Part shown: one piece after another, positions 46,530 to 55,261 of the stretch
Layout of the letters: every line of letters starts with the position of its first letter
Position numbering within the stretch: the first letter of the stretch is position 1
Assembly: GCF_024158025.1 (NCBI RefSeq)
Contig: NZ_JAMZEL010000001.1
Location: 248,001-312,000, forward strand
Length of the DNA stretch: 64,000 bases
Reading direction: 5' to 3'
Origin: Runella salmonicolor
GTDB lineage: Bacteria > Bacteroidota > Bacteroidia > Cytophagales > Spirosomataceae
Translations under genes and position numbers: made by a program
The notes under the pieces: model-generated
The model's input: only the letters and a program-made list of their open reading frames with translations
What the model was told of the DNA's origin: nothing
The model's database searches: none

Positions 46530-49500
46530 TTAGTCAATAATGAACTTTCCCGTGGCTATTTTTTCTCCAATTCTGCAACGATATATGTATGTTCCAGAAG
46601 CAGGCGGGTCGGTCCAGTACAACTCGTTTTCACCCAGTTGGGCATCGAATTTCACCTCCTTAACTTTTTTCCCTTCTTCGGAATAAATCGTCAAAACACC
46701 CTCTGCCACCGCTCCGCTCAACTCATACATAAATCGTGCATAACCCCTTGAGGGATTGGGCGCTACGACGATGTTAAGTCGCTTTTGCACCTCCCCAATG
46801 CGGAATTGAACACGGTACGGAATTCCCGCACCATTTCCATTCACATCCCTTGCCTGCACCAATAATTCATACTTCCCAGCCGCCAATACCCCCGGCTTGA
46901 ACTGAACAGCTAGATTTCGGAGTGTTTTCAACTCAAATAACCCATTGGTCAGTAATTTGAACGCACAGGAGTCGCAGGATTTGAGGTATAATTGTACCAA
47001 ATTGGTGTCTAATTCCCACGGATTATCATCAAAAAGCAAAACGTTAAAAACAGGCATTGAAGACACAAGTGCCCCATTCTGAATCACTTTACCATCAACG
47101 GTCACCTCCATGACAGGATTAACACGGTCAGTTGTGGTGTATGCAGGGTAGCGCGTGAGCGGTTCTACCAGTGGCCAGTTTAGCATCAATTGTGCTTCGT
47201 TGTTTTGCTCGTTCAATTCTTCAATTTGCTGTGTCGCATCCAGAAATACTTTTATATTGCTGAAGCCAGCGTTCTTTTTAATGCTCAAAAACAGCGTGTC
47301 TTTTTGAGTCGGAGCCTTTACCGAAAACATTCTGGAGGAAACCGTGCCGTTGGTTTCGGTTAGGCTAAGTCTGATGGTAAAACTCTTCAGCCGTTCATCT
47401 ACTTTTCCCGAATTGGTAATGATAACGCCCACCTGCACCGAATCTGACTGCGAAAACGATTTTTGGCTTTGAACAAACACCCCCTTCGTTTCAACGGCAT
47501 AATCAGGCTTATTGATTTTAAATAACACCACCGCTGGGTCGCCCAAAAGAATGAGTTGATGCACATTGGCAATGTCAAATTCGTTCTCTTTGGTGGTGGC
47601 AATGGTGTTACTCACTTTCTGCAAAATTTCACCGATGGGCTTCCCCAAGGTTGCTTCTTGGTCAAACATGGCCGAATAAAGTTCTTTCAGGTAATGCGCC
47701 GAAATGGAAGGATAACTCCAAAAAGAATTGGAAAGCACGCCAATTGAACCTTTTTCGGGCGTCAGCAGCCAATCAGCCGCTAAGGTTTCGTACCGATAAA
47801 AGACATTCCCGACCCCGCAGCCATTGAAATACATAAACGGGTACCGACCTCTATTGGCCAATTGGGTGGTGGGGTCGGAGGCGTAGCCAATGTTGAGGTC
47901 GGGCACCGTAGGCGACGCGTGCCCCATAAACGTAACCATACCCACCCCCTTGTTGACCTGATCGGCAATGGAAAGATTCTCTACGGATTCGGTAGTGCGT
48001 TTTGTATATACTCCCACCTTGCCGCCCAATGATGATTTTTCCACCAATGGCTCTAAATCGGCCAAAATTCCTTTTAATTGTTGTATTTCTTCCGCTGATT
48101 TACCACCACTCAGGTGTAAGATTTTTTTTGCATTCAGGGCAGGCGGCGCTTTTTCAAATTCCTTTACTTTATTCAAATACGCCAAAACCTGCTGAGGGGT
48201 GGAAGCGCTTATACGACCCGTTCTGAACGCAGGCGTATTTTGGTGTGCTCCACCCAATCCCGCCGACAACAACACATCCGAACCTGGATAACCGAATGTA
48301 GGAACAAAATCACGGTCCTGCCAAGTTTTAAGAACATCCGGAAAGCTGACCCCATTGCCGATGAGCAATAAGTAAGGGGCTTTTTTGCCCGACTGGAGTT
48401 GATAATTGAGGAAATTCCGAATGCCCAATGGCCCGCGCTCACCATAATTAAATTGATCGTAGAGTTGTTCAATATCGGCAACCAGTACTTGATGACCTCC
48501 TCCTTCGGCAGATTTGCGGTAATCGGCATAGGCGTGGGCAGCGTTTTCAAGGGTTTTATGGGTAACGATAACATAATCAACCTCCGTGGGGTAAGGGGTA
48601 AAGTTTACTTTTTTAAAAGACTCAACCGATTGAACAACTGTTGTCACAAACAATGTTCGGGATTGTGCCGTGCCCAGCACAACGGCCTGCCAACGCCCGT
48701 TAGACCATCTACTTTCAAGCACTCGCGGGTTCATAGGTTGGGTTACATCATAGACAATCGGGGTAACCGATGAGGGCATCCCTGCAATGGCTACCGTTGA
48801 CTGGTTGGCAGGATTAGGGAGCAGATAAAAATATTTTGAAGCACGGTCGGTCATTTCAAATCGCTGAGGATAAACGACTTCGTATTTCGTGAGAGAGTAG
48901 AACTCGTATTGATTGTTCAAATTCGATTTCATTCTGAGCGCAAACATATCCCCTGCATTTAGCTCATTTTCAGCAACCGTGGTTTTGACGGATTGATGAT
49001 TGAATCCAAAAAAATCAAGGGTTGAAAATGTGCGTTGGCCCACCGAGACATTGATCAAATGAAATGACTCATAGCGACCGTTCAACAGGGCGGTGAGTTG
49101 AATGGGATAACTAGAAGATGCCACCCGATTGGTGAGTGCAATCATCACCTGGGCCAATGAGTCGCGTCGAATCATTTTGCCCGTCCATCCTTCGCCTTTT
49201 TCGTAATAGCTTTGCTGTAAAAAAGGCACCAAGCCATTGTTATTATTGAACGACCATTCGTCTTTGTACTGTTTTACCTCTCGTTCTAAATGAAAGGCTT
49301 CGGGGGCGGCAGCGCTGGCCTGATAGCCAATCTCCTCTACTCGTTTACCTTTATGATTAGGAACAACAGTCAGGAAATAGGTGCTTTCGTCACTGTAAAG
49401 GCTCACCGTCGTTGGCGGGCGGGCCGAGTAAGGTCGGTAAACTAGACTGTCCTGAACTCCAGTGTTTGCTTGAGAGAAAAATTCGACGTAACTACTTTCC

Positions 49501-49775
49501 GTTAATTTACCATTAGTAACGCCAGTTACCCGAACCGCGATTTCTTCTCCCCGATAAAATAAGGACAACTGCTCTGCTGGTGCGGACGCAACTGGAAAAC
49601 CCGCTTTGCGCAATTGGTCAACACTGATTCGGTATACCCCTTCTTGCTTTACCGTAATTTTGAAGTAGGGCTGTTCATAACGAATCCAGTCATTGGTGTA
49701 AGGGAGAACTTGGGCCATCAAGTGCTGTATGCCTATTCCCAGAAAAAAAAACCGAATAAATATTCTCGTATTCAC
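46530..49775 (-). CDS. C25-family peptidase with T9SS sorting-type C-terminus (PorU-like)
   Basis: 1081 residues with a GTG start and signal peptide (about 1-22). N-terminal beta region to about 395, then the caspase-like C25 domain: YVIVTHKTLENAAHAYADYR, YLLLIGNGVSFPD, catalytic His619 in TFMGHASP and Cys653 in YFNGCGVGN. Ig-like regions follow (about 765-1000), and the end (VAPNPSRGYARF ... SGTYIYRCRIGEKIATGKFIID) resembles a type A T9SS sorting domain. C25 enzymes include gingipains and the T9SS sortase PorU. Layout and length fit the PorU/PorU2 branch; the role cannot be fixed by sequence alone. It is placed between the two PqqD/kinase pairs. Confidence 0.85.
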   Translation of the reverse strand: MNTRIFIRFFFLGIGIQHLMAQVLPYTNDWIRYEQPYFKITVKQEGVYRISVDQLRKAGFPVASAPAEQLSLFYRGEEIAVRVTGVTNGKLTESSYVEFFSQANTGVQDSLVYRPYSARPPTTVSLYSDESTYFLTVVPNHKGKRVEEIGYQASAAAPEAFHLEREVKQYKDEWSFNNNNGLVPFLQQSYYEKGEGWTGKMIRRDSLAQVMIALTNRVASSSYPIQLTALLNGRYESFHLINVSVGQRTFSTLDFFGFNHQSVKTTVAENELNAGDMFALRMKSNLNNQYEFYSLTKYEVVYPQRFEMTDRASKYFYLLPNPANQSTVAIAGMPSSVTPIVYDVTQPMNPRVLESRWSNGRWQAVVLGTAQSRTLFVTTVVQSVESFKKVNFTPYPTEVDYVIVTHKTLENAAHAYADYRKSAEGGGHQVLVADIEQLYDQFNYGERGPLGIRNFLNYQLQSGKKAPYLLLIGNGVSFPDVLKTWQDRDFVPTFGYPGSDVLLSAGLGGAHQNTPAFRTGRISASTPQQVLAYLNKVKEFEKAPPALNAKKILHLSGGKSAEEIQQLKGILADLEPLVEKSSLGGKVGVYTKRTTESVENLSIADQVNKGVGMVTFMGHASPTVPDLNIGYASDPTTQLANRGRYPFMYFNGCGVGNVFYRYETLAADWLLTPEKGSIGVLSNSFWSYPSISAHYLKELYSAMFDQEATLGKPIGEILQKVSNTIATTKENEFDIANVHQLILLGDPAVVLFKINKPDYAVETKGVFVQSQKSFSQSDSVQVGVIITNSGKVDERLKSFTIRLSLTETNGTVSSRMFSVKAPTQKDTLFLSIKKNAGFSNIKVFLDATQQIEELNEQNNEAQLMLNWPLVEPLTRYPAYTTTDRVNPVMEVTVDGKVIQNGALVSSMPVFNVLLFDDNPWELDTNLVQLYLKSCDSCAFKLLTNGLFELKTLRNLAVQFKPGVLAAGKYELLVQARDVNGNGAGIPYRVQFRIGEVQKRLNIVVAPNPSRGYARFMYELSGAVAEGVLTIYSEEGKKVKEVKFDAQLGENELYWTDPPASGTYIYRCRIGEKIATGKFIID

Positions 49776-49886
49776 TTTTCTGCAATCGTTCTTTGATATT
49801 GCAGCAAGTTAATAATATATGCCTATTTACGACAATTTAGCCTGCATATTACTCCACAATCAAACACAATTTAGAGACTCAGCCAT

Positions 49887-50783
49887 CTATTCTCCAGCGG
49901 AGGCCACCTGTTGTTTTACCCACTTTTTCAAAAGATAAAAATTACGAGGTCGGCGCATTTTTAGGATATTCACCGCTTTGACCAGGCGAATACAATCCTC
50001 AAAATGGCGCTGTAATGCCGCCCCTTTCAACAGCTGGGGCGGCAAAGGAAAGTGGCGAAACAATTCAATCGGGCTTTCAATCAGTTTTAGCTTACCTACT
50101 TTTTGGGAATAAGGGCGTTGTAAAATAATAATTTGATGAAGAGGAACGAGTGTGGTAGGAAAAACAGACAACGGCTGCTGATACAAAAATTTATTATGCC
50201 CCTCAAAGGCCGGTTGTAAAAGGTTTTTATCAAACCCCAGATTGTCTACCGCACTTTCCCAAATCTTTACCTGTGGAAAACCCGGAAGTACAAAAGGCTG
50301 GCCAGCGGCATCAAACCATATCGCGGTAAGGTCATCGCTCAAAATAGCGTGTTCCAGCTGTGCAAATGCCGACAAAGTAGTTGATTTTCCCGCACCCGGG
50401 CGGCCAATAAATACGGTTGCCTTGGCACCTACCTGCACTGCGCTTCCGTGTAACAAAAAAAGATTCCGCTGAAACAACACCATTCCCAGGGCTTCGCTGA
50501 GGGCAAAAAGTCTGAATACATCTTCATCATCCGTCAATTTTTCATATTCCAACACCCTTCCGCCTGTCATTTTAAAATTAGCCAATTCTGGCCAATGCAG
50601 GAATATACACGTGTCATTTTCACCAAATTGGGCGCGTACTCCTTTTCTATAAATCAAGGTTTGATGCAATTTTGGCAAGGTGAACTGCGCTTCTTTCAAC
50701 ACAATATCTACTTCCCCTTTTGCCGCAGGCAACTGAAGATCTATATCTGAATCAATGGTCAAATCATACGCCCGAAAAAGCAT
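49887..50783 (-). CDS. HPr-kinase-like lasso peptide tailoring candidate
   Basis: 298 residues. Walker A GRPGAGKST (G127-T135), LLHGSAVQVG just before it and LSDDLTAIWFD after it. Related kinases in some lasso clusters (paeninodin type) phosphorylate the precursor's C-terminal Ser. The precursor here ends in Leu, with Ser only at core positions 4 and 11, so either an internal Ser is modified or the protein has another role. Last gene of the minus-strand lasso genes, 103 bp after B2. Confidence 0.85.
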   Translation of the reverse strand: MLFRAYDLTIDSDIDLQLPAAKGEVDIVLKEAQFTLPKLHQTLIYRKGVRAQFGENDTCIFLHWPELANFKMTGGRVLEYEKLTDDEDVFRLFALSEALGMVLFQRNLFLLHGSAVQVGAKATVFIGRPGAGKSTTLSAFAQLEHAILSDDLTAIWFDAAGQPFVLPGFPQVKIWESAVDNLGFDKNLLQPAFEGHNKFLYQQPLSVFPTTLVPLHQIIILQRPYSQKVGKLKLIESPIELFRHFPLPPQLLKGAALQRHFEDCIRLVKAVNILKMRRPRNFYLLKKWVKQQVASAGE

Positions 50784-50885
50784 TGTGCAATTGGTTTGTA
50801 ACTAGTGAAAAATGGGTTGCAAGTTTAGAATAAATCTAGACTCACCTTATACTTCACCCTTTTCAATTTGTGTTGATAATTATGT

Positions 50886-51320
50886 TTAATTCCAATCCCA
50901 CAGCGGGACGTAACTCACGTTCGGCACGTCGCCAATGACAATTTTCCCTTCTTTTTCAACCCACGCATGGGCACTGAATTGTTGCACCGGATTAGCCACA
51001 CCGATTTTCAAAACAAAGCAGTCATCGCCCCGTAAAAAAAATTTTACCGCCAATGCTTGAGGAAGACACAATATAGATAACGGAAGCGCTGAGCTAACCG
51101 CACTTATGCTCCAAACCAACTGTTGTATGTATGATGTTGGGTAGTTTTTGGCAGCGGGGTTTGCAATGCAATGCGCATAAACGGTTTTGAAAGTTTTGAA
51201 AGACAACAGCTTAAGGCCTAATTTTATCAATAATATAGCGGCTGTGGCCTGAAGCAGAAGCCACTTATCCGAGTTCGGAAGAGCAAGCCATTTTTTAAAG
51301 CGTCTCCACCAGTTTTTCAT
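50886..51320 (-). CDS. Lasso peptide leader peptidase B2 (transglutaminase-like)
   Basis: 144 residues. The Cys-His-Asp triad of the McjB/B2 family is visible: C85 in LSILCLPQALAVKFFL, H118 in FSAHAWVE and D131 in VIGDVPNVS. A hydrophobic N-terminal stretch (about 20-40) is common in the family. It cuts the leader from the precursor once B1 has delivered it. Its start overlaps the end of B1 by 26 bp, which implies translational coupling. Confidence 0.9.
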   Translation of the reverse strand: MKNWWRRFKKWLALPNSDKWLLLQATAAILLIKLGLKLLSFKTFKTVYAHCIANPAAKNYPTSYIQQLVWSISAVSSALPLSILCLPQALAVKFFLRGDDCFVLKIGVANPVQQFSAHAWVEKEGKIVIGDVPNVSYVPLWDWN

Positions 51321-51576
51321 CCATCAATTGCATTAGGAGCGACTTGATATCATTCTCGCAGGTAGCCTCTTCTACCTCAAATTCTTCCAAGACAGCGTTT
51401 TTAAGTTCTGCAAGTGTTGAAGGTTTTTGTTGGAGTTGCTCCCATATAAAGGTTCCTACCTCATTAAGATCATAATAAATCCCCGCATCATGATTCAAGA
51501 TAATAGTCTCATTGTCAAGGCTAGAAGATACCTGACGGGGGGAAAGCTTAAAGGTTTGATTTGCATCAAAATTCAT
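51295..51576 (-). CDS. Lasso peptide B1 protein (PqqD-family leader-binding protein)
   Basis: 93 residues with the PqqD fold: FKLSPRQVSSSLDNETIILNHDAG, IYYDLNEVGTFIWEQLQ, and C-terminal helices ending LLMQLMDEKLVETL. It binds the YxxPxL part of the precursor leader and guides it to B2. The precursor with that motif is encoded 1.4 kb upstream. Split B1 and B2 genes, as here, are the usual form outside proteobacteria. Confidence 0.9.
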   Translation of the reverse strand: MNFDANQTFKLSPRQVSSSLDNETIILNHDAGIYYDLNEVGTFIWEQLQQKPSTLAELKNAVLEEFEVEEATCENDIKSLLMQLMDEKLVETL

Positions 51577-51755
51577 GACTTAAGATAATTACGGCAATAA
51601 GCCCAGTTAAAATGTAATTGTAATGTATAAAATTAAAGCAAAACTTCTGATAAGCACAATTCCTCTCTGTCATTTCCTGCATTCCTATTTCAAACGTATG
51701 CTGGCTTTCAAGACTGGTTTGAGAACCTGCCTGTACGATACGCCGTTACAATACA

Positions 51756-51827
51756 TTTTTCAGTTTTGTAGTTTTCAATTTCACAGTTTTGCGGTTTTTC
51801 AGTTTTACATTTCTCGGTTTTTCGGTT
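51756..51827. repeat. Degenerate short T-rich repeats
   Basis: About 70 bp of imperfect 8-11 nt units built on TTTTCAGTTTT / TTTTGCGGTTTTT / CTCGGTTTTTCGG, between the Cys-rich protein gene and B1. No ORF. Role unknown. Confidence 0.4.
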
Positions 51828-51828
51828 A

Positions 51829-52890
51829 CTAAGCCTCTTTCTTAATCAATATGTTATTTAGATATAACATCAAAAGATAGTCTTTCTGAAAGTCGATGCC
51901 GAAGGGAATAAACAAGGAAGATAAGCTATGGTAAGTGCGAGTTCCGTCAAATTTATCAACCAATTTATGGATCAATGGGGAAACAACCACGTGGGTACCT
52001 GAAGATAAATAACGAATGTCACCCTCTTTTGTGGTCTCAGTGTCTATTTTGCGATTATAAATTAAAAATTCAGGGATGTCAGGAACTTGAAACTGGGTTT
52101 TGGAAAGCGTCAATTTTGCCAAATAAATTTGGTGATTTACCCCCATGATGCGTTCAAAAGTATCTAAATCAAGTTGAGAAATAATCTCGTAACAAGCCGC
52201 ATAAAGTTGTTCTTCCCGACCTGCCCACACTCCCCAAAGTGCCGCATAATGTTCCTCATTGATTTCACCTAATGGATTGTCTATTAATATGTTTCGACAA
52301 TCAGGCTTCTCCAACAATAGCTTATCAGCCTCCCAACCCAACTGATACAAAGCATACTTAGACAATTCTTTTTCGACCAAAATCAGGTAGTCATTTAATA
52401 GCGACCAAAATTGTTTTCCTTTTTTTCCTCCCACTGAAAAACAAAAATGGGTAGAACAACAATGCTCTCTATACGCCCATACCGTACACTGCCCTTTGTC
52501 ATAAAAGGGGCACCGGAGCGCCTCGACCTCCATCTGAGTCCAACCTGTATCGGTAGGGTGCAAAGAGCGCAACTCTTGATCCAACAAATCATATCCTTTA
52601 GGGCGAATCAGGCCGTAGGGAGTAACCCCTTTTCGTGATTTTATCAACGCACTCATGCGTTTTTTTCCCTCAGTCCATCCTGAATCCTGTAATAAACCCC
52701 CAATGAGGTAATTAGACATTTGGGGATAATAGGTACAGCATTTGGTATTAATGAAGGGATTTTGGGGCTGTCGACAAAATACGCAATCATCGCAGGTCGC
52801 AATGGTTTCAGCAGGGATTTCGTTTTCAATAAAATCCGGAAAAAAGCGATGATATAACGGCGGAAGCTTGGAAGAGACGGTGGTGGTCAT
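51829..52890 (-). CDS. Cys-rich YkgJ-like protein in lasso cluster, possible C-terminal recognition domain
   Basis: 353 residues, 12 Cys. The N-terminal half has C33-x2-C36-x2-C39, C51-C52 followed by TYYP, then C127-P-F-x4-G-x-C135, and C144-C145 with C150, close to the YkgJ/CxxCxxCC (PF03692) metal-binding pattern. The C-terminus (about 303-350: VSPLIHKLVDKFDGTRTY ... LLMLYLNNILIKK) resembles the end of PqqD-type recognition elements, which have L-x2-x-DGxxT and a final L-x2-L-x-x-x-x-L helix. It lies between precursor and B1 genes. A metal-dependent tailoring or immunity role is possible; no activity can be assigned. Confidence 0.7.
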   Translation of the reverse strand: MTTTVSSKLPPLYHRFFPDFIENEIPAETIATCDDCVFCRQPQNPFINTKCCTYYPQMSNYLIGGLLQDSGWTEGKKRMSALIKSRKGVTPYGLIRPKGYDLLDQELRSLHPTDTGWTQMEVEALRCPFYDKGQCTVWAYREHCCSTHFCFSVGGKKGKQFWSLLNDYLILVEKELSKYALYQLGWEADKLLLEKPDCRNILIDNPLGEINEEHYAALWGVWAGREEQLYAACYEIISQLDLDTFERIMGVNHQIYLAKLTLSKTQFQVPDIPEFLIYNRKIDTETTKEGDIRYLSSGTHVVVSPLIHKLVDKFDGTRTYHSLSSLFIPFGIDFQKDYLLMLYLNNILIKKEA

Positions 52891-52920
52891 TATTGGTAGG
52901 GAAAACTACAAACATCAAAT

Positions 52921-52956
52921 AAAGAGAATTGCCAAATAACGTTGGCAATTCTCTTT
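52921..52956 (-). terminator. Strong hairpin just after the lasso precursor gene
   Basis: Perfect 15-bp stem AAAGAGAATTGCCAA (52921-52935) / TTGGCAATTCTCTTT (52942-52956) with a 6-nt loop, 6 bp beyond the precursor stop. The T-run after it on the minus strand is weak (CTCTTTATTTGA), so it may act more as an mRNA-stabilising 3' end with partial read-through. Confidence 0.75.
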
Positions 52957-52962
52957 ATTATA

Positions 52963-53100
52963 CTATAAAGGCATCATTGCAGAACCGCCATCTCCTCCAC
53001 CGCTTCCCATTCCGAACGTTAATTTTTGAACACTTCCATAATGTTTCAATACAGGCGCAGCGTACTTTTTCTTTGATTTGAGTAGGGATTTGTTTTTCAT
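52963..53100 (-). CDS. Lasso peptide precursor (A gene)
   Basis: 45 residues, ATG at 53100, TAG at 52963-52965, four bases downstream of the cyclase stop. The leader (residues 1-29) begins MKNKSLLKSKKK and carries Y13-A-A-P16-V-L18-x3-G22-x5-T28, an exact match to the YxxPxLx3Gx5T consensus for B1 binding and cleavage (Thr at -2). The predicted core is GMGSGGGDGGSAMMPL, 16 residues: Gly1 and Asp8 would form an 8-membered macrolactam, with Met13 and Met14 as the only bulky tail residues that could act as plugs. The gene was missed by length-based ORF calling. Neighbouring B1, B2, cyclase and transporter genes support the call. Confidence 0.88.
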   Translation of the reverse strand: MKNKSLLKSKKKYAAPVLKHYGSVQKLTFGMGSGGGDGGSAMMPL

Positions 53101-53104
53101 TTTG

Positions 53105-55153
53105 TTACGTTGTTTTATTGTTAATTTGGTTTTGGTTTAGCCAGATGGCTAAGTACACTACGCGAACCGCTCGGTAAAAGGCATCATAGCCTTTTTTAGA
53201 ATTCAGATCAGCGGTACGTGCATATTCAGCATATTTCAATGACAAATCGACATTTACATAAGGACTTAATAAATCCCTGTTTTCCTGAATAAAGGCCTTA
53301 GGATCAGTAAACGTTTCATAAAAACACCGGCGCATGTACGGTGTAAAATTTGCCTTATCTAATCGCCAACGAATAGCGTCAGGGACTTGGCCATTTACCG
53401 CCAATCGGTGGACTTTACGCGTAATTCCATCCCCAAATTGGAGATGATTGGGCACAATCAGACTAAACTCTATGAGGCGTTTATCCATAAAAGGATGGGC
53501 CATGTCAATTCCATTTAAGATTCCAATGGTGTGATAACTGCCCAGAACATCAATAATGCCACCACAAGTTGCCTGTTTAAAATGCGCAATCACGTCGGCA
53601 TTATTTTCTCTAGGAATATCTTCAAAATGAAACTCTTTTAAGAGAATAGGAGACTGTTTATTGTACCTGTCATGCAAAATAGAGAAAAAAGTTTCTTTAT
53701 TCCAATACCTATTTTTAAGATTGAGCAATTTGGTATAAATTTTTTGACCTACATAAATATAAACTAATGAAGGAGGAATATTAAAGTAGCGCTTAGATTG
53801 TTTGACATGGCGCAAAAAAGCCCAAAAATGACCCATCCTCAACGCTCGAATCAGCACTTTATAAATGTACGGGAAGGCAATAAAAGCCGCTTGACTCTTA
53901 AAATTTCTGTCATATTTTGGGACATTTTCTCTAAATGTACCGGTATATAATATATGCTCAATATGTACCCGAAAGGCATCCCATTTACCCTCCATAAGCA
54001 ATGCGGAGAAGGTTTCCTTACCATAACTCAAAACGGTGTCTCCCTCCACGCCCGTCAAATAAGTGCGTACCCCGTTTTTCTGCGCTGCCTTCATGGTAGG
54101 CAGATAATGATTGGCATCTGAGATAAAATAGTCGGGCCGGTTATTGTAATAACCTTCTACTGCCATTTCCTTTACTTGGGTCGGCCTAATGTATTGATGA
54201 TTGAGTCCCTTTACCCCAACCATTATGTCAATAAATTCACGCTCATTGGCATCTTTATCATTGGAGCAATCCCAACTGTAGCCCCAATAAGGCTGTTGCC
54301 TTTCCTGAAGCGTATGCAGAGCCGCACAGGCTATGGACGAAGAGTCCAAACCTCCGCTAATATCCCCGCCCACGCCAAAGGAGGTACGTATGCGGCAATT
54401 AACAGCTTCGTTGAAAATCTCGCGATGAGCGGCTACAAAATCTTCGTCCGTTTTAAGATGGCTGAAACGTTCCAAATTAAGGTCCCAGCAAAATTTCGTT
54501 GCTACCCCACTGCTGTCTGCTACCAACCAATGGGCGGGCTTCAAATTAAAAATCTCTTGATAAAAAGTAGAAGCTTGATGGGCTCGGAAGTCGGTTAACC
54601 AAAGTACATAAGGCACAATCTTTTCCTCATTTATTTTTTTTGGCACTTCCGGAATCGCAAAAAGCGCTTGAATTTCTGACGCAAAAGCGACAAACTTTCC
54701 TGGCTTAAAATAATAATGAAACGGCCTTATTCCCGAATGATCACGAGCTGCTACTAATTTTTGGCGACGGGGGTCCCAAATGGCAAAGGCAAAGTCACCA
54801 ATCAAATGATAAAGACAATCATCGCCCCAACGCTCATAAGCCGCCAGAATCAACTCCGAATCAGTAATGACTGGACAATAAAAGGGTTTTAAATCAAGCT
54901 GAGCAATAAGCTCATTGCGATTATCAATCCGCGCGTCGGCCACACACACACAACCAAATTGATTTTTTAGTGGCTGTTTTTCGTGGATTGATTCGTAGGT
55001 TACCTGTCGCATCAGGTGCGCCAACCCTACCTGTCTGTATCTATAATACGTAATACCATCCAAACCTCGGTGCGAAATGCGTTGCGTCATTCCTTCCAAT
55101 TCATCCGCCACAGGTTTATCGTCAAAGTAAATAATACCACAAATTCCACTCAT
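53105..55153 (-). CDS. Lasso cyclase (asparagine-synthetase-like C protein)
   Basis: 682 residues. N-terminal glutamine-amidotransferase-like domain (1-220), then the ATP-binding synthetase domain with SGGLDSS (S266-S272). The start reads MSGICGII: position 2 is Ser, so the Cys2 nucleophile of true asparagine synthetases is absent, as expected for lasso cyclases, which activate a side-chain carboxylate as AMP ester and join it to the core's Gly1 amine. First gene of the minus-strand lasso genes; the precursor follows directly. Confidence 0.92.
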   Translation of the reverse strand: MSGICGIIYFDDKPVADELEGMTQRISHRGLDGITYYRYRQVGLAHLMRQVTYESIHEKQPLKNQFGCVCVADARIDNRNELIAQLDLKPFYCPVITDSELILAAYERWGDDCLYHLIGDFAFAIWDPRRQKLVAARDHSGIRPFHYYFKPGKFVAFASEIQALFAIPEVPKKINEEKIVPYVLWLTDFRAHQASTFYQEIFNLKPAHWLVADSSGVATKFCWDLNLERFSHLKTDEDFVAAHREIFNEAVNCRIRTSFGVGGDISGGLDSSSIACAALHTLQERQQPYWGYSWDCSNDKDANEREFIDIMVGVKGLNHQYIRPTQVKEMAVEGYYNNRPDYFISDANHYLPTMKAAQKNGVRTYLTGVEGDTVLSYGKETFSALLMEGKWDAFRVHIEHILYTGTFRENVPKYDRNFKSQAAFIAFPYIYKVLIRALRMGHFWAFLRHVKQSKRYFNIPPSLVYIYVGQKIYTKLLNLKNRYWNKETFFSILHDRYNKQSPILLKEFHFEDIPRENNADVIAHFKQATCGGIIDVLGSYHTIGILNGIDMAHPFMDKRLIEFSLIVPNHLQFGDGITRKVHRLAVNGQVPDAIRWRLDKANFTPYMRRCFYETFTDPKAFIQENRDLLSPYVNVDLSLKYAEYARTADLNSKKGYDAFYRAVRVVYLAIWLNQNQINNKTT

Positions 55154-55261
55154 TAATCATAACATTTAAGGAAAGATTCAAATCTGAGTAAAATTAATTC
55201 TAAATTCAACTTTCTTTCTTTTTTTGCTGTTACTCACAAACAGATCATCCCTTTTCGTAAC

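Noticed and set aside
51577..51755. 24-codon minus-strand ORF (starts MYCNGVSYRQVLKP) upstream of B1
   Set aside because: Lacks the leader consensus and an acidic ring residue; too short and without support.
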